Positions 9,660 through 17,573 of a stretch of 64,000 nucleotides of DNA are shown here, piece after piece (the first letter of the stretch is position 1; each line of letters starts with the position of its first letter). Source of the DNA: Steroidobacteraceae bacterium (lineage in GTDB: Bacteria > Pseudomonadota > Gammaproteobacteria > Steroidobacterales > Steroidobacteraceae); the NCBI GenBank assembly GCA_019187185.1, contig JABAQU010000020.1:1-64000 (forward strand), written 5' to 3'. Made by a program: the position numbers and the translations under genes. The notes beneath the pieces are model-generated. The model did not search any database and was not told where the DNA came from. It was given only the letters and a program-made list of their open reading frames with translations.

Positions 9660-10682
9660 TCATAAAAAGTCGCGCGCCAAAATCTCCGCGATCTGCACGC
9701 TGTTGGTGGCAGCTCCCTTGCGGACATTGTCGGCGACGATCCAGAGGTCGAGCCCCCGGTCGTGGGAGATATCCTCGCGGATTCTGCCGACATAAACTGT
9801 GTCGTGGTTCGCTGCCTCGGTCACCGCGGTCGGATACCCGGCCGGGACCCGATCGTCGAGCACGGTGACGCCGGGCGCCTTTTCGAGCAGTTCCCGCGCC
9901 TCCTTCGCTGACAGCTTGCGCCGCGTCTCGATGTGCACGGCCTCGGAGTGGCCGAAGAACACCGGCACCCGGACCGTGGTGGCATTCACGCGGATCGCGG
10001 GATCCCCCATGATCTTCTGCGTCTCCCAGAACATCTTCATTTCTTCGCGCGTGTAGCCGTTCGACTCGAACTTGTCGATCTGCGGCACGCAGTTGAAGGC
10101 GATCTGCTTGGCGATCACCTTGGCCTCGGCCTCGCGGCCCGACAGGCACGCCGCACTCTGTGCCGCGAGTTCTTCGACCGCCTCTTTGCCCGCGCCCGAG
10201 ACGGACTGGTAGGTCGCGACGTTGATGCGCTCGATGCCCGCCGCATCGTGCAGCGGCTTCAGTGCCACGACCATCTGGATCGTCGAGCAGTTCGGGTTCG
10301 CGATGATGCCGCGCGTCGTGTAGCCGGCGACGGCATGCGGGTTGACCTCGGGCACGACGAGCGGGATGTCGTCCTCGTAACGGAACTCGGACGTGTTGTC
10401 GATGACGACGCAGCCCGCGGCCCAGGCCTTCGGCGCGAACTCGCGCGAGGTGTCGCTGCCGGCCGAGAACAGGCCGATGTCGGCACGCGAGAAATCGAAG
10501 GTGTCGAGTTCGAGCACCGGGTAGGTGCGGCCGCGGAACTCGACCGATTTGCCGAGCGAGCGGCTGCTCGCGAGCGGGAACAGCTCGCTCACCGGAAAAT
10601 TGCGCTCCTCCAGCACCTTCACCATGGTGTCGCCGACGAGGCCGGTCGCACCCACCACTGCCACTCGAAATTGTCTGTTCAT
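9660..10682 (-). CDS. asd: Aspartate-semialdehyde dehydrogenase
   Basis: This enzyme reduces beta-aspartyl phosphate to aspartate semialdehyde, the branch point to lysine/diaminopimelate, threonine and methionine. The 340-residue protein begins [20 protein letters not shown], a nucleotide-binding loop. The catalytic cysteine lies in [13 protein letters not shown], and [15 protein letters not shown] is also typical. The ATG at 10682 overlaps the aroC stop by 4 bp (ATGA), which supports this start over a longer open frame to 10799. The asd-fimV-truA order matches pseudomonads. Confidence 0.97.
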   Translation of the reverse strand: MNRQFRVAVVGATGLVGDTMVKVLEERNFPVSELFPLASSRSLGKSVEFRGRTYPVLELDTFDFSRADIGLFSAGSDTSREFAPKAWAAGCVVIDNTSEFRYEDDIPLVVPEVNPHAVAGYTTRGIIANPNCSTIQMVVALKPLHDAAGIERINVATYQSVSGAGKEAVEELAAQSAACLSGREAEAKVIAKQIAFNCVPQIDKFESNGYTREEMKMFWETQKIMGDPAIRVNATTVRVPVFFGHSEAVHIETRRKLSAKEARELLEKAPGVTVLDDRVPAGYPTAVTEAANHDTVYVGRIREDISHDRGLDLWIVADNVRKGAATNSVQIAEILARDFL

Positions 10683-11764
10683 ATCACCGGGGTCGTAGTT
10701 TCCACATCGCCATTCTGCGCCCGATGGCGCAGGTAATGGTCCATCAGCACGAGCGCCAGCATCGCCTCCGCGATCGGGGTCGCACGCAGGCCGACGCAAG
10801 GGTCGTGTCGCCCCGTCGTGACGACCTGCGCGGCGGCGCCGTGCACATCGATCGTGTCGCCGGGGACCTGAATGCTCGACGTCGGCTTCAGCGTCGCGTG
10901 CGCGACGATGTCCTGGCCGCTCGAGATGCCGCCGAGCACGCCGCCGGCGTTGTTCGTCCGGAAGCCGCCGGGCGTGAGCGCGTCGCGGTGCTCGCTGCCG
11001 CGCTGCGAGGCCGCGCGCACACCGGCGCCGATCTCGACCGCCTTGACGGCGTTGATGCCCATCAGCGCGCTCGCGATCGCGGCATCGAGGCGATCGAATA
11101 CCGGCTCGCCGAGCCCGGGCGGCACGCCCGTTGCGATCACGGTGACGCGCGCCCCGATCGAATCGCCGGCGCCGCGCAGGTCCCAGATCAGCTGCTCGAG
11201 TTCGGGAATGCGAGCCGGATCGGGGCAGAAGAACGGGTTTTCGTACGCGAACGCCGGCGCGACGGGCTCGATCTCGAGCGAACCGATCCGCGAGAGGTAG
11301 CCAAAAATGTGAATGCCGAGGCGGCCGGCGAGGTATTTGCGCGCGATGGCGCCTGCGGCGACGCGCATCACGGTCTCGCGGGCCGAGGCGCGCCCGCCGC
11401 CGCGATGGTCGCGCCGGCCGTATTTCTGCTGGTAGGTGTAGTCGGCGTGGCCGGGCCGGAACAGGTCCTTCAGCTTGTCGTAGTCGCGCGAGCGCGCATC
11501 CGTGTTCTCGATCAGGAGACCGATCGGCGTACCGGTCGTGCGGCCCTCGAACACGCCCGAGAGGATCCGCACCTGGTCGTCCTCGCGTCGCTGGCTCGTG
11601 AACTTCGAGGTACCGGTGCGGCGCCGGTCAATGTCCGGCTGCAGGTCGGCCGCGGCGAGCTCGAGCCCCGGCGGGCAACCGTCGACGATGCAGCCGAGCG
11701 CGGGACCGTGGCTCTCGCCGAAGGTCGTCACAGTGAACAACTTGCCGAAGGTATTACCGGACAC
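10679..11764 (-). CDS. aroC: Chorismate synthase
   Basis: This enzyme performs the last step of the shikimate pathway, converting EPSP to chorismate with reduced FMN. The 361-residue protein begins [20 protein letters not shown]. It contains the signatures [46 protein letters not shown] and [15 protein letters not shown]. It overlaps prmB by 11 bp at its start and asd by 4 bp at its end, so prmB-aroC-asd is probably one transcription unit. Confidence 0.98.
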   Translation of the reverse strand: MSGNTFGKLFTVTTFGESHGPALGCIVDGCPPGLELAAADLQPDIDRRRTGTSKFTSQRREDDQVRILSGVFEGRTTGTPIGLLIENTDARSRDYDKLKDLFRPGHADYTYQQKYGRRDHRGGGRASARETVMRVAAGAIARKYLAGRLGIHIFGYLSRIGSLEIEPVAPAFAYENPFFCPDPARIPELEQLIWDLRGAGDSIGARVTVIATGVPPGLGEPVFDRLDAAIASALMGINAVKAVEIGAGVRAASQRGSEHRDALTPGGFRTNNAGGVLGGISSGQDIVAHATLKPTSSIQVPGDTIDVHGAAAQVVTTGRHDPCVGLRATPIAEAMLALVLMDHYLRHRAQNGDVETTTPVI

Positions 11765-12659
11765 CGCGAACCTGTTCTGCCGTCAACACAAACACCCCGC
11801 CACCGCCCCGCTCGAACTCGAGCCACGTGAACGGCAGCCGCGGGAAAGTCCGCGCGACGAGCGCCTCGGAATTCCCGACTTCGACCACGAGTATGCCGCG
11901 CGGTCGCAGATGACACCCGGCCTCGCGCAGGATCACTCGCACGGAATCGAGGCCGTCGTCTCCGGCGGCGAGGGCGCCGCGGGGCTCGTGCCGGTATTCA
12001 GGTGGCAGGGCCGCGAACTCGTCGGCCCCGACATAGGGCGGGTTCGACACGATGATATCGTAGCTCTCGCCCGAAAGGGCCGCGAAATGGTCCGACCGCA
12101 CGAGCCGCACCCGTCGGCCCACGCGGTGGCGCCGCACGTTCGCCGCGGCCACCTCGAGCGCATCCGGCGAGATGTCCGCGGCATCGACGCGCGCCCGGGG
12201 AAATGCCCTGGCGCAGGCGATCGCGATGCAGGCCGAACCGGTACCGAGATCCAGGATGCGCGCCACCCGGCCCGGGTCAATCCACGGCGCAAACCGGCGT
12301 TCGATCAGTTCCGCGATCGGCGAACGCGGGATGAGCACACGCTCATCGACGTAAAACGGCAGGCCCGCGAACCACGTCCTTCGCGTGAGGTACACGACCG
12401 GGATGCGCTCGCGGATCCGCCGCTCGAGGAGTGCGGCGATCTCGCGACTCGCCCGCGCACTGACGCGTCGCGCGTAGTCGCGCGGCCGCGGCGGCACCGG
12501 CAGGTCGAGCACGTGCCACACGATCGCGGCGGCATCGTCGCGCGCACTCTCCGTGCCGTGCCCGTAGTGGAGTCGCGCGCGGGCGAGGCGCCGTGTCGCG
12601 CCCGCGATGACCTCCCGCACGGTCGGGGCGCTGCGGCGATTGTGGGATACTCGTGCCAT
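11754..12659 (-). CDS. prmB: Ribosomal protein uL3 N5-glutamine methyltransferase
   Basis: This SAM-dependent enzyme methylates a glutamine of ribosomal protein L3. The 301-residue product aligns by eye with E. coli PrmB across its length. It shows [17 protein letters not shown], the linker [21 protein letters not shown] motif [15 protein letters not shown] and the catalytic NPPY in [11 protein letters not shown], ending [17 protein letters not shown]. The open frame continues upstream to 12968, but that part is antisense to the SCO gene. The ATG at 12659 ([16 protein letters not shown]) is the best start. That start codon and the divergent SCO start share one CATG tetranucleotide. Confidence 0.93.
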   Translation of the reverse strand: MARVSHNRRSAPTVREVIAGATRRLARARLHYGHGTESARDDAAAIVWHVLDLPVPPRPRDYARRVSARASREIAALLERRIRERIPVVYLTRRTWFAGLPFYVDERVLIPRSPIAELIERRFAPWIDPGRVARILDLGTGSACIAIACARAFPRARVDAADISPDALEVAAANVRRHRVGRRVRLVRSDHFAALSGESYDIIVSNPPYVGADEFAALPPEYRHEPRGALAAGDDGLDSVRVILREAGCHLRPRGILVVEVGNSEALVARTFPRLPFTWLEFERGGGGVFVLTAEQVRGVR

Positions 12660-13278
12660 GACCTTCCCGAAATCCTGGTTGCCGTGGACCCTCGTCGCGA
12701 TCATCGGTGCGCTCGGCGGCGCGTGGTTCGCGCGCACGACCCTCGCACCGCCCCCGCCTCCCGTGCTCGCGGCCGGCACGTGGCTGCACGAGGCGCGCGA
12801 GCTGTCGGCGCCGGCGCTCGTCGACAGCCTCGGCCAGCCGTTTCCACCGTCGGCTTTCAAGGGCCACGCGAGCCTCGTCTTTTTCGGCTTCACGCATTGC
12901 CCCGACATCTGCCCGACGACACTCGCGCTCCTCGCGCAGGTCAAGCCCGCGATCGCGGCCGGCAACATCGTGGTCTACCTCGCCACGGTCGATCCCGAGC
13001 GCGATACACCGGAGGCGCTGCACAGCTATCTCGCGGGCTTCGATCCCGATTTTATCGGGCTGACCGGCACGCCGCCCGACATCGAGGCGTTCACCCGCGC
13101 GCTCGGCGCACTGGCCGCGAAAGTCGATCTGCCGGGCGGCAGCTATTCGATGGAACATTCCGCGACACTCTACCTGCTCGACGACGCCGGCCGGCTCCGC
13201 GCGGTGTTCTCGCCGCCCTACGATCGCACGAAGCTCGCGGCGGACATCGAGGCCGCGGTCGCCGCTGCGCGGGGATGA
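12658..13278 (+). CDS. SCO1/SenC family copper chaperone
   Basis: This membrane-anchored thioredoxin-fold protein is of the kind that delivers copper to the CuA site of cytochrome c oxidase or acts in thiol redox control. The 206-residue protein has one N-terminal membrane segment (about 8-26, LPWTLVAIIGALGG). The copper-binding FTHCPDICPTT carries Cys81 and Cys85, and the conserved histidine His167 lies in SMEHSATLYLLD. All three metal ligands are present. The ATG at 12658 overlaps the start of prmB on the other strand. It overlaps psd by 4 bp (ATGA). No oxidase genes are in the window. Confidence 0.92.
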   Translation: MTFPKSWLPWTLVAIIGALGGAWFARTTLAPPPPPVLAAGTWLHEARELSAPALVDSLGQPFPPSAFKGHASLVFFGFTHCPDICPTTLALLAQVKPAIAAGNIVVYLATVDPERDTPEALHSYLAGFDPDFIGLTGTPPDIEAFTRALGALAAKVDLPGGSYSMEHSATLYLLDDAGRLRAVFSPPYDRTKLAADIEAAVAAARG

Positions 13279-14174
13279 GCGGGACGGACGGCGTCGGCGC
13301 GCGCCTGTTCGTCGCGCTGCAGTACCTGCTGCCGCAGCACGGCCTGTCGCGCCTCGTGCACGCGCTCGCGCGCGCGCGCACCCATTGGGTCAAGAACGGC
13401 CTGATCCGCGCCTTCCTGCGCGGCTTCTCGCCCGACCTGTCGGACGCGCTCGAAACGGATCCGTATGCCTACCCGAGTTTCAATGCCTTCTTCACGCGCG
13501 CCCTGCGCGCAGACACGCGACCGGTCGCCGCGGACGCCGCCGCCGTCGCCTCGCCGGTCGACGGCACGGTCAGCGAATGCGGGCCCATCCGCGGTGACCG
13601 GCTGTTGCAGGCGAAGGGGCACGACTACACGCTCGGAACGCTGCTCGCCGGCCGTGAGTCGCTCGCGGCCCGATTCGAGGGTGGGCGGTTCGCGACGATC
13701 TATCTCGCACCCTGGAACTACCACCGCATCCACATGCCGCTCGCCGGCACGCTCGCGGAGACCTGGTACGTGCCGGGGCGCCTGTTCAGCGTCAACCAGG
13801 TGACCGCGGCACATGTCGCGGGGCTCTTTGCGCGCAACGAACGCGTGATCTGTGCGTTCGACGGGCCGGCACCGTTTGCGCTCGTGCTCGTCGGGGCGCT
13901 CAATGTCGGCAGCATGGAGACCGTGTGGCACGGCGAAATAACCCCGCGTCGCCCGCGCGAGCTGTCGCGCCTCGACAGCGAGCTGCCGGCGCTCGCACCG
14001 CCCAGAACGCTGGAGAAGGGCGCGGAGATGGGGCGCTTCAACATGGGCTCGACGGTCATCCTCCTCTTGCCGCCCGGCCACGCGGAATGGGACACCGGGC
14101 TCTCGGCCGGGCGCAGCGTGCGGGTCGGGGAGCGGATCGGCTCGCTCACTCCCCCCCTGCCCTCCGCCCGCTGA
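13275..14174 (+). CDS. psd: Phosphatidylserine decarboxylase proenzyme
   Basis: This enzyme decarboxylates phosphatidylserine to phosphatidylethanolamine at the inner membrane. The 299-residue proenzyme has the conserved VASPVDGTVSECG, APWNYHRIHMPLAG and, near the C-terminus, RFNMGSTVILLLPPG. The Gly258-Ser259 bond in MGST is the self-cleavage site that creates the pyruvoyl prosthetic group; most relatives have LGST. The ATG at 13275 overlaps the SCO stop codon. A much longer open frame upstream is antisense to aroC and prmB. Confidence 0.96.
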   Translation: MSGTDGVGARLFVALQYLLPQHGLSRLVHALARARTHWVKNGLIRAFLRGFSPDLSDALETDPYAYPSFNAFFTRALRADTRPVAADAAAVASPVDGTVSECGPIRGDRLLQAKGHDYTLGTLLAGRESLAARFEGGRFATIYLAPWNYHRIHMPLAGTLAETWYVPGRLFSVNQVTAAHVAGLFARNERVICAFDGPAPFALVLVGALNVGSMETVWHGEITPRRPRELSRLDSELPALAPPRTLEKGAEMGRFNMGSTVILLLPPGHAEWDTGLSAGRSVRVGERIGSLTPPLPSAR

Positions 14175-14180
14175 GCGGCG

Positions 14181-15149
14181 ATGGGCACCGTCGATTTCGC
14201 ACCCGGCGCCACACCCGAACAGCTCGTGCGGCGGGCGGCGGCGCTGGCGGCGGTCCGGGCCTTCTTCGCCGAGCGAGGCGTCATGGAAGTCGACCCGCCG
14301 GCGCTCGTCAATGCGCCGGTGACGGATGTGAATATCCACTCCGCGCGCGTCGAACTGCCCGGCGACACGACGCGCCGCTATGCGCTGCACACCTCGCCCG
14401 AGTACGCGATGAAGCGGCTCCTCGCGGCCGGCCTCGGCGACATCTACTACCTCGGCCACGTATATCGCGGCGCCGAGCGCGGCCGCCTGCACAACCCGGA
14501 GTTCACGCTGATCGAGTGGTACCGGCGCGGCGCGACACTCGCGGCGCTGATGCAGGAAGTCGCCGCACTCGTCTCGCGCCTGACCGGGCGCGAACGCCCG
14601 ATCGAGCGCCTGTCCTATCGCGATGCATTCCTGCGCGAGGCCGGCTTCGACCCGCTCGCGGCGTCACACGCGACGCTCGCATCGCACGCGGCGCAGCTCG
14701 GCTTCGACGCGCGTGCTGTCGATGCGAGTGACCGCGATGAACTGCTGGAACTGGTCATGGGCGCGCTCGTCGGCCCGCGGCTCGGCCGGGGGCGGTTGAC
14801 CTTCGTGCACGGGTATCCCGCGAGCCAGGCCGCGCTCGCGCGGCTCGACCCGGAGGACCCGCGCACCGCGCTGCGCTTCGAGCTCTACGCCGACGGTATC
14901 GAACTCGCGAACGGGTTCGACGAGCTCTCCGACGCTGCGGAGCAACGGGCACGCTTCGAATCCGACCTGCGCGAGCGCCGCCGCCGCGGACTGCCGGTCG
15001 CACCGATCGACGAGCGCTTCCTCGCCGCGCTCGATTCAGGACTGCCGCCCTGCGTCGGCGTCGCCGTCGGCTTCGATCGCCTACTGATGGTGGCCGAGCA
15101 GGCCGAACGCATCGACGCGGTGCTGCCGTTCGCCCTGGAGCGCGCCTGA
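14181..15149 (+). CDS. epmA: Elongation factor P (R)-beta-lysine ligase
   Basis: This class II lysyl-tRNA-synthetase-like enzyme, also called GenX, PoxA or YjeA, attaches (R)-beta-lysine to EF-P rather than to tRNA. The 322-residue protein lacks the N-terminal anticodon-binding domain of LysRS, as expected. It shows motif 2 GHVYRGAERGRLHNPEFTLIEWY and motif 3 GVAVGFDRLLMVAEQAERID. The fixed elements RYALHTSPEYAMKRLLAAG and DGIELANGFDEL are also present. efp and epmB follow within 2 kb, so the modification system is complete here apart from the optional hydroxylase EpmC. Confidence 0.96.
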   Translation: MGTVDFAPGATPEQLVRRAAALAAVRAFFAERGVMEVDPPALVNAPVTDVNIHSARVELPGDTTRRYALHTSPEYAMKRLLAAGLGDIYYLGHVYRGAERGRLHNPEFTLIEWYRRGATLAALMQEVAALVSRLTGRERPIERLSYRDAFLREAGFDPLAASHATLASHAAQLGFDARAVDASDRDELLELVMGALVGPRLGRGRLTFVHGYPASQAALARLDPEDPRTALRFELYADGIELANGFDELSDAAEQRARFESDLRERRRRGLPVAPIDERFLAALDSGLPPCVGVAVGFDRLLMVAEQAERIDAVLPFALERA

Positions 15150-15162
15150 CCTGGAGCACGCC

Positions 15163-15696
15163 ATGAGCCACGCGGTTGCCCGTTACGACTTCTCGGACAA
15201 GGTGCGCGCCTACGGCGAGCTCGCACGCGATCTCGGCGCCCTGCTCGGTGCCGAGCGCAACGTGGTGGCAAACCTCGCGAACACCGCGGCGCTCATTTTC
15301 GGCGCGTTGCCCGACCTCAACTGGGCGGGCTTCTACCTGCCGATCGCGAGCGCGGGCGGCGGGCGCGAACTGATCGTCGGCCCCTTCCAGGGGCAACCTG
15401 CGTGCGTGCGCATCGCGTTGGGGCGTGGCGTGTGCGGCACGGCCGCCGCGCGGCGCTCGACGGTCGTCGTGCCTGACGTCACCGCGTTCGACGGCCACAT
15501 CGCCTGTGATTCGGCCTCGCGCTCGGAAATCGTCGTGCCGTTGCTGCGCGCCGATCTCCCGGACGATGTATCCCTCGTCGGCGTGCTCGACCTCGACAGC
15601 CCGCGGCTCGCGCGGTTCGACGAGGACGATCGGGCGGGGCTAGAGCGGGTGGCGCGCGTGATCGTCGCGGCGTGCGAGTGGGAGCGGGCGACGTGA
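15163..15696 (+). CDS. msrC: Free methionine-(R)-sulfoxide reductase (GAF domain)
   Basis: This cytosolic GAF-domain enzyme (fRMsr, YebR) reduces free L-methionine-(R)-sulfoxide, not the protein-bound form. The 177-residue protein shows LNWAGFYLP, PFQGQPACVRIALGRGVCGTA and FDGHIACDSASRSEIVVPL. The three cysteines in these motifs match the catalytic and resolving positions of the family. It begins 13 bp after epmA and is probably co-transcribed with it. Confidence 0.93.
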   Translation: MSHAVARYDFSDKVRAYGELARDLGALLGAERNVVANLANTAALIFGALPDLNWAGFYLPIASAGGGRELIVGPFQGQPACVRIALGRGVCGTAAARRSTVVVPDVTAFDGHIACDSASRSEIVVPLLRADLPDDVSLVGVLDLDSPRLARFDEDDRAGLERVARVIVAACEWERAT

Positions 15697-15740
15697 AGCC
15701 GCGCTCTCGAGCAGTCACCATGAAGCGCCGCCGAAGAGTC

Positions 15741-15840
15741 CCTTTCAAGAACGCCGCAAGTACGTCCATGTAGGCTCCGTGCGCGCCAGGGATGGCGCGC
15801 CCGGAGCCTACAGGGATGTATTCACGGTGTTTTCGAAAGG
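15741..15840. repeat. 100-bp imperfect inverted repeat / hairpin element
   Basis: The segment folds on itself around a GGGA loop at 15789-15792. The inner stem GCGCGCCA/TGGCGCGC is perfect. After one mismatch the next stem pairs TGTAGGCTCCG with CGGAGCCTACA. Pairing then continues with a few mismatches and G-T pairs out to CCTTTC/GAAAGG at the ends. It lies between two convergent genes, msrC and efp, so the RNA could end transcription from either side. The size and layered structure also resemble dispersed REP-like or MITE-like elements. No transposase is nearby. Confidence 0.85.
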
Positions 15841-15895
15841 ACCTTGCGCGATCGAAGCCTTGCGTGCCGGCAAACCAATCGCGCGCCGCGCGCGC

Positions 15896-16465
15896 TCAGC
15901 CGCGTGCGCGGGAGATGTACTCCCCGGTCCTCGTATCGATGCGCAGCACTTCGCCCTCATTGATGAAGAGCGGCACGCGTACGACGGCGCCTGTTTCGAG
16001 CTTCGCGGGCTTCTGGCCGCCCGTCGCGGTGTCGCCGCGCACGCCCGGATCGGTCTCGACGACCTTCAGCTCGATGTGCGGCGGCGGTGTGACCTGCAGT
16101 GGAACGCCGTTCCAGAGTGTCACGATGCAGACGGTGCCGTCCTTGAGCCACTGCGCCGCGTCGCCGACGGCCTGCTTGCCGGCCGTGTACTGTTCGAAGT
16201 TGTCCGGCACCATGAAGTGCCAGAAATCGCCGTCCTGATACAGGTACTGCATGTCGATGTCGACGACATCGGCCGCCTCGGCCGTGTCGCCCGACTTGAA
16301 CGTGCGCTCGATCGTGCGCCCCGTCTTCAGGTTGCGCACCTTTACGCGATTGAACGCCTGGCCCTTGCCCGGCTTGACGAATTCGTTCTCGATGACGGAA
16401 TACGGATCGCCGTCCAGCAGCAGCTTGACGCCGGCGCGAAATTCGCTGGTGTTGTAAGTAGCCAT
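15896..16465 (-). CDS. efp: Translation elongation factor P
   Basis: EF-P binds between the P and E sites of stalled ribosomes and rescues synthesis through polyproline stretches. The 189-residue protein begins [19 protein letters not shown] and has the loop [11 protein letters not shown], with Lys34 as the beta-lysylation site. Lys34 and the adjacent epmA and epmB define it as the EpmAB-dependent type, unlike the arginine-rhamnosylated form. The ATG at 16465 fits homologues; the open frame extends 17 codons further but without homology. It is transcribed divergently from epmB with 38 bp between them. Confidence 0.98.
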   Translation of the reverse strand: MATYNTSEFRAGVKLLLDGDPYSVIENEFVKPGKGQAFNRVKVRNLKTGRTIERTFKSGDTAEAADVVDIDMQYLYQDGDFWHFMVPDNFEQYTAGKQAVGDAAQWLKDGTVCIVTLWNGVPLQVTPPPHIELKVVETDPGVRGDTATGGQKPAKLETGAVVRVPLFINEGEVLRIDTRTGEYISRARG

Positions 16466-16503
16466 GGGTATCCCCAGAATCGGGGCCGCAAAAAAGGGCG
16501 CAA

Positions 16504-17541
16504 ATGATACCGGCAAGACTCACGGACTGCCACAGGGATACGTGGCAGCAGCAGATGGTGGACGCTGTCACAGACCCGGCGGAGCTGCTCGACATGCTCG
16601 GGCTCGATCCGGCTCTCCTGACTCCCGCGCTCGCCGCGGCCGCGCGCTTTCGGCTGCGGGTGCCCCGCTCGTTCGTGCGCCGGATGCGGCGTGGCGACCC
16701 GCACGACCCGCTGCTGCGCCAGGTCCTGCCGGTAGGCGAGGAACTGCGCGACGCCGATGGCTACAGCGCCGATCCGCTGGGCGAAGCCGCGGCGAATCCC
16801 GTCCCGGGACTCCTGCGCAAGTACCACGGCCGCGCGCTTCTCGTGACGACCGGCGCCTGTGCCGTGCAGTGCCGCTACTGCTTTCGTCGCGAGTTTCCCT
16901 ATGACGCGCAAGTGTCGGACGGCGGCCGCTGGCACGAGGCGCTCGCTGCGATCGCGGCCGACCGCAGCATCGAGGAAGTCATCCTGAGCGGCGGCGACCC
17001 GTTGTCGCTGTCGAACGCCCGGCTCGGTGCGCTGACGGATTCGCTCGCGCCGATCCCGCACGTGCGGCGGCTGCGCGTGCACACGCGCACCCCGGTCGTG
17101 TTGCCCGCCCGTGTCGACGAGGGGTTCGGGCATTGGCTCGCGCGCCTGCCCTGGCCGGTCGTCGTCGTCGTGCATGCCAACCACGCCCGCGAAATCGACG
17201 ACGAGGTGACGGACTCCCTGGCGCGCGTGCGCGCGGCCGGTGCGCATCTGCTCAACCAGTCGGTGCTCCTCGCGGGTGTCAACGACAGCGTGGATGCGCT
17301 CGCCAGCCTGTCGGGGGCGCTGTTCGATGCCGGAGCCCTGCCCTACTACCTGCATCTCCTCGACCGCGTGCGAGGTGCGTCACATTTCGACGTGCCGGAA
17401 GCGCGTGCGCGCGAACTCGTGCGGGGTCTCGCCGCGCGCCTGCCGGGCTACCTCGTACCGAGACTTGTGCGCGAGGAGGCCGGCGCACCGGGAAAGACGC
17501 TGCTGCCGCTGAGCACTGGGTCGCAGACCTGTAAGCTATAG
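16504..17541 (+). CDS. epmB: EF-P-associated L-lysine 2,3-aminomutase
   Basis: This radical-SAM, PLP-dependent enzyme (YjeK) converts L-lysine to (R)-beta-lysine for EpmA. The 345-residue protein carries the iron-sulfur motif [18 protein letters not shown], with Cys119, Cys123 and Cys126. It also has [12 protein letters not shown] and a C-terminal region ending [15 protein letters not shown]. It lacks the long extension of clostridial aminomutases, as expected for EpmB. It faces away from efp, the arrangement seen in many gammaproteobacteria. Confidence 0.97.
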   Translation: MIPARLTDCHRDTWQQQMVDAVTDPAELLDMLGLDPALLTPALAAAARFRLRVPRSFVRRMRRGDPHDPLLRQVLPVGEELRDADGYSADPLGEAAANPVPGLLRKYHGRALLVTTGACAVQCRYCFRREFPYDAQVSDGGRWHEALAAIAADRSIEEVILSGGDPLSLSNARLGALTDSLAPIPHVRRLRVHTRTPVVLPARVDEGFGHWLARLPWPVVVVVHANHAREIDDEVTDSLARVRAAGAHLLNQSVLLAGVNDSVDALASLSGALFDAGALPYYLHLLDRVRGASHFDVPEARARELVRGLAARLPGYLVPRLVREEAGAPGKTLLPLSTGSQTCKL

Positions 17542-17573
17542 GCTGTAGGCTCTGTGCCTTACGGAGAACCGCC

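Noticed and set aside
11502..13274. Long N-terminal extension of psd on the plus strand
   Set aside because: It reads antisense through aroC and prmB; the ATG at 13275 overlapping the SCO stop fits the family length.
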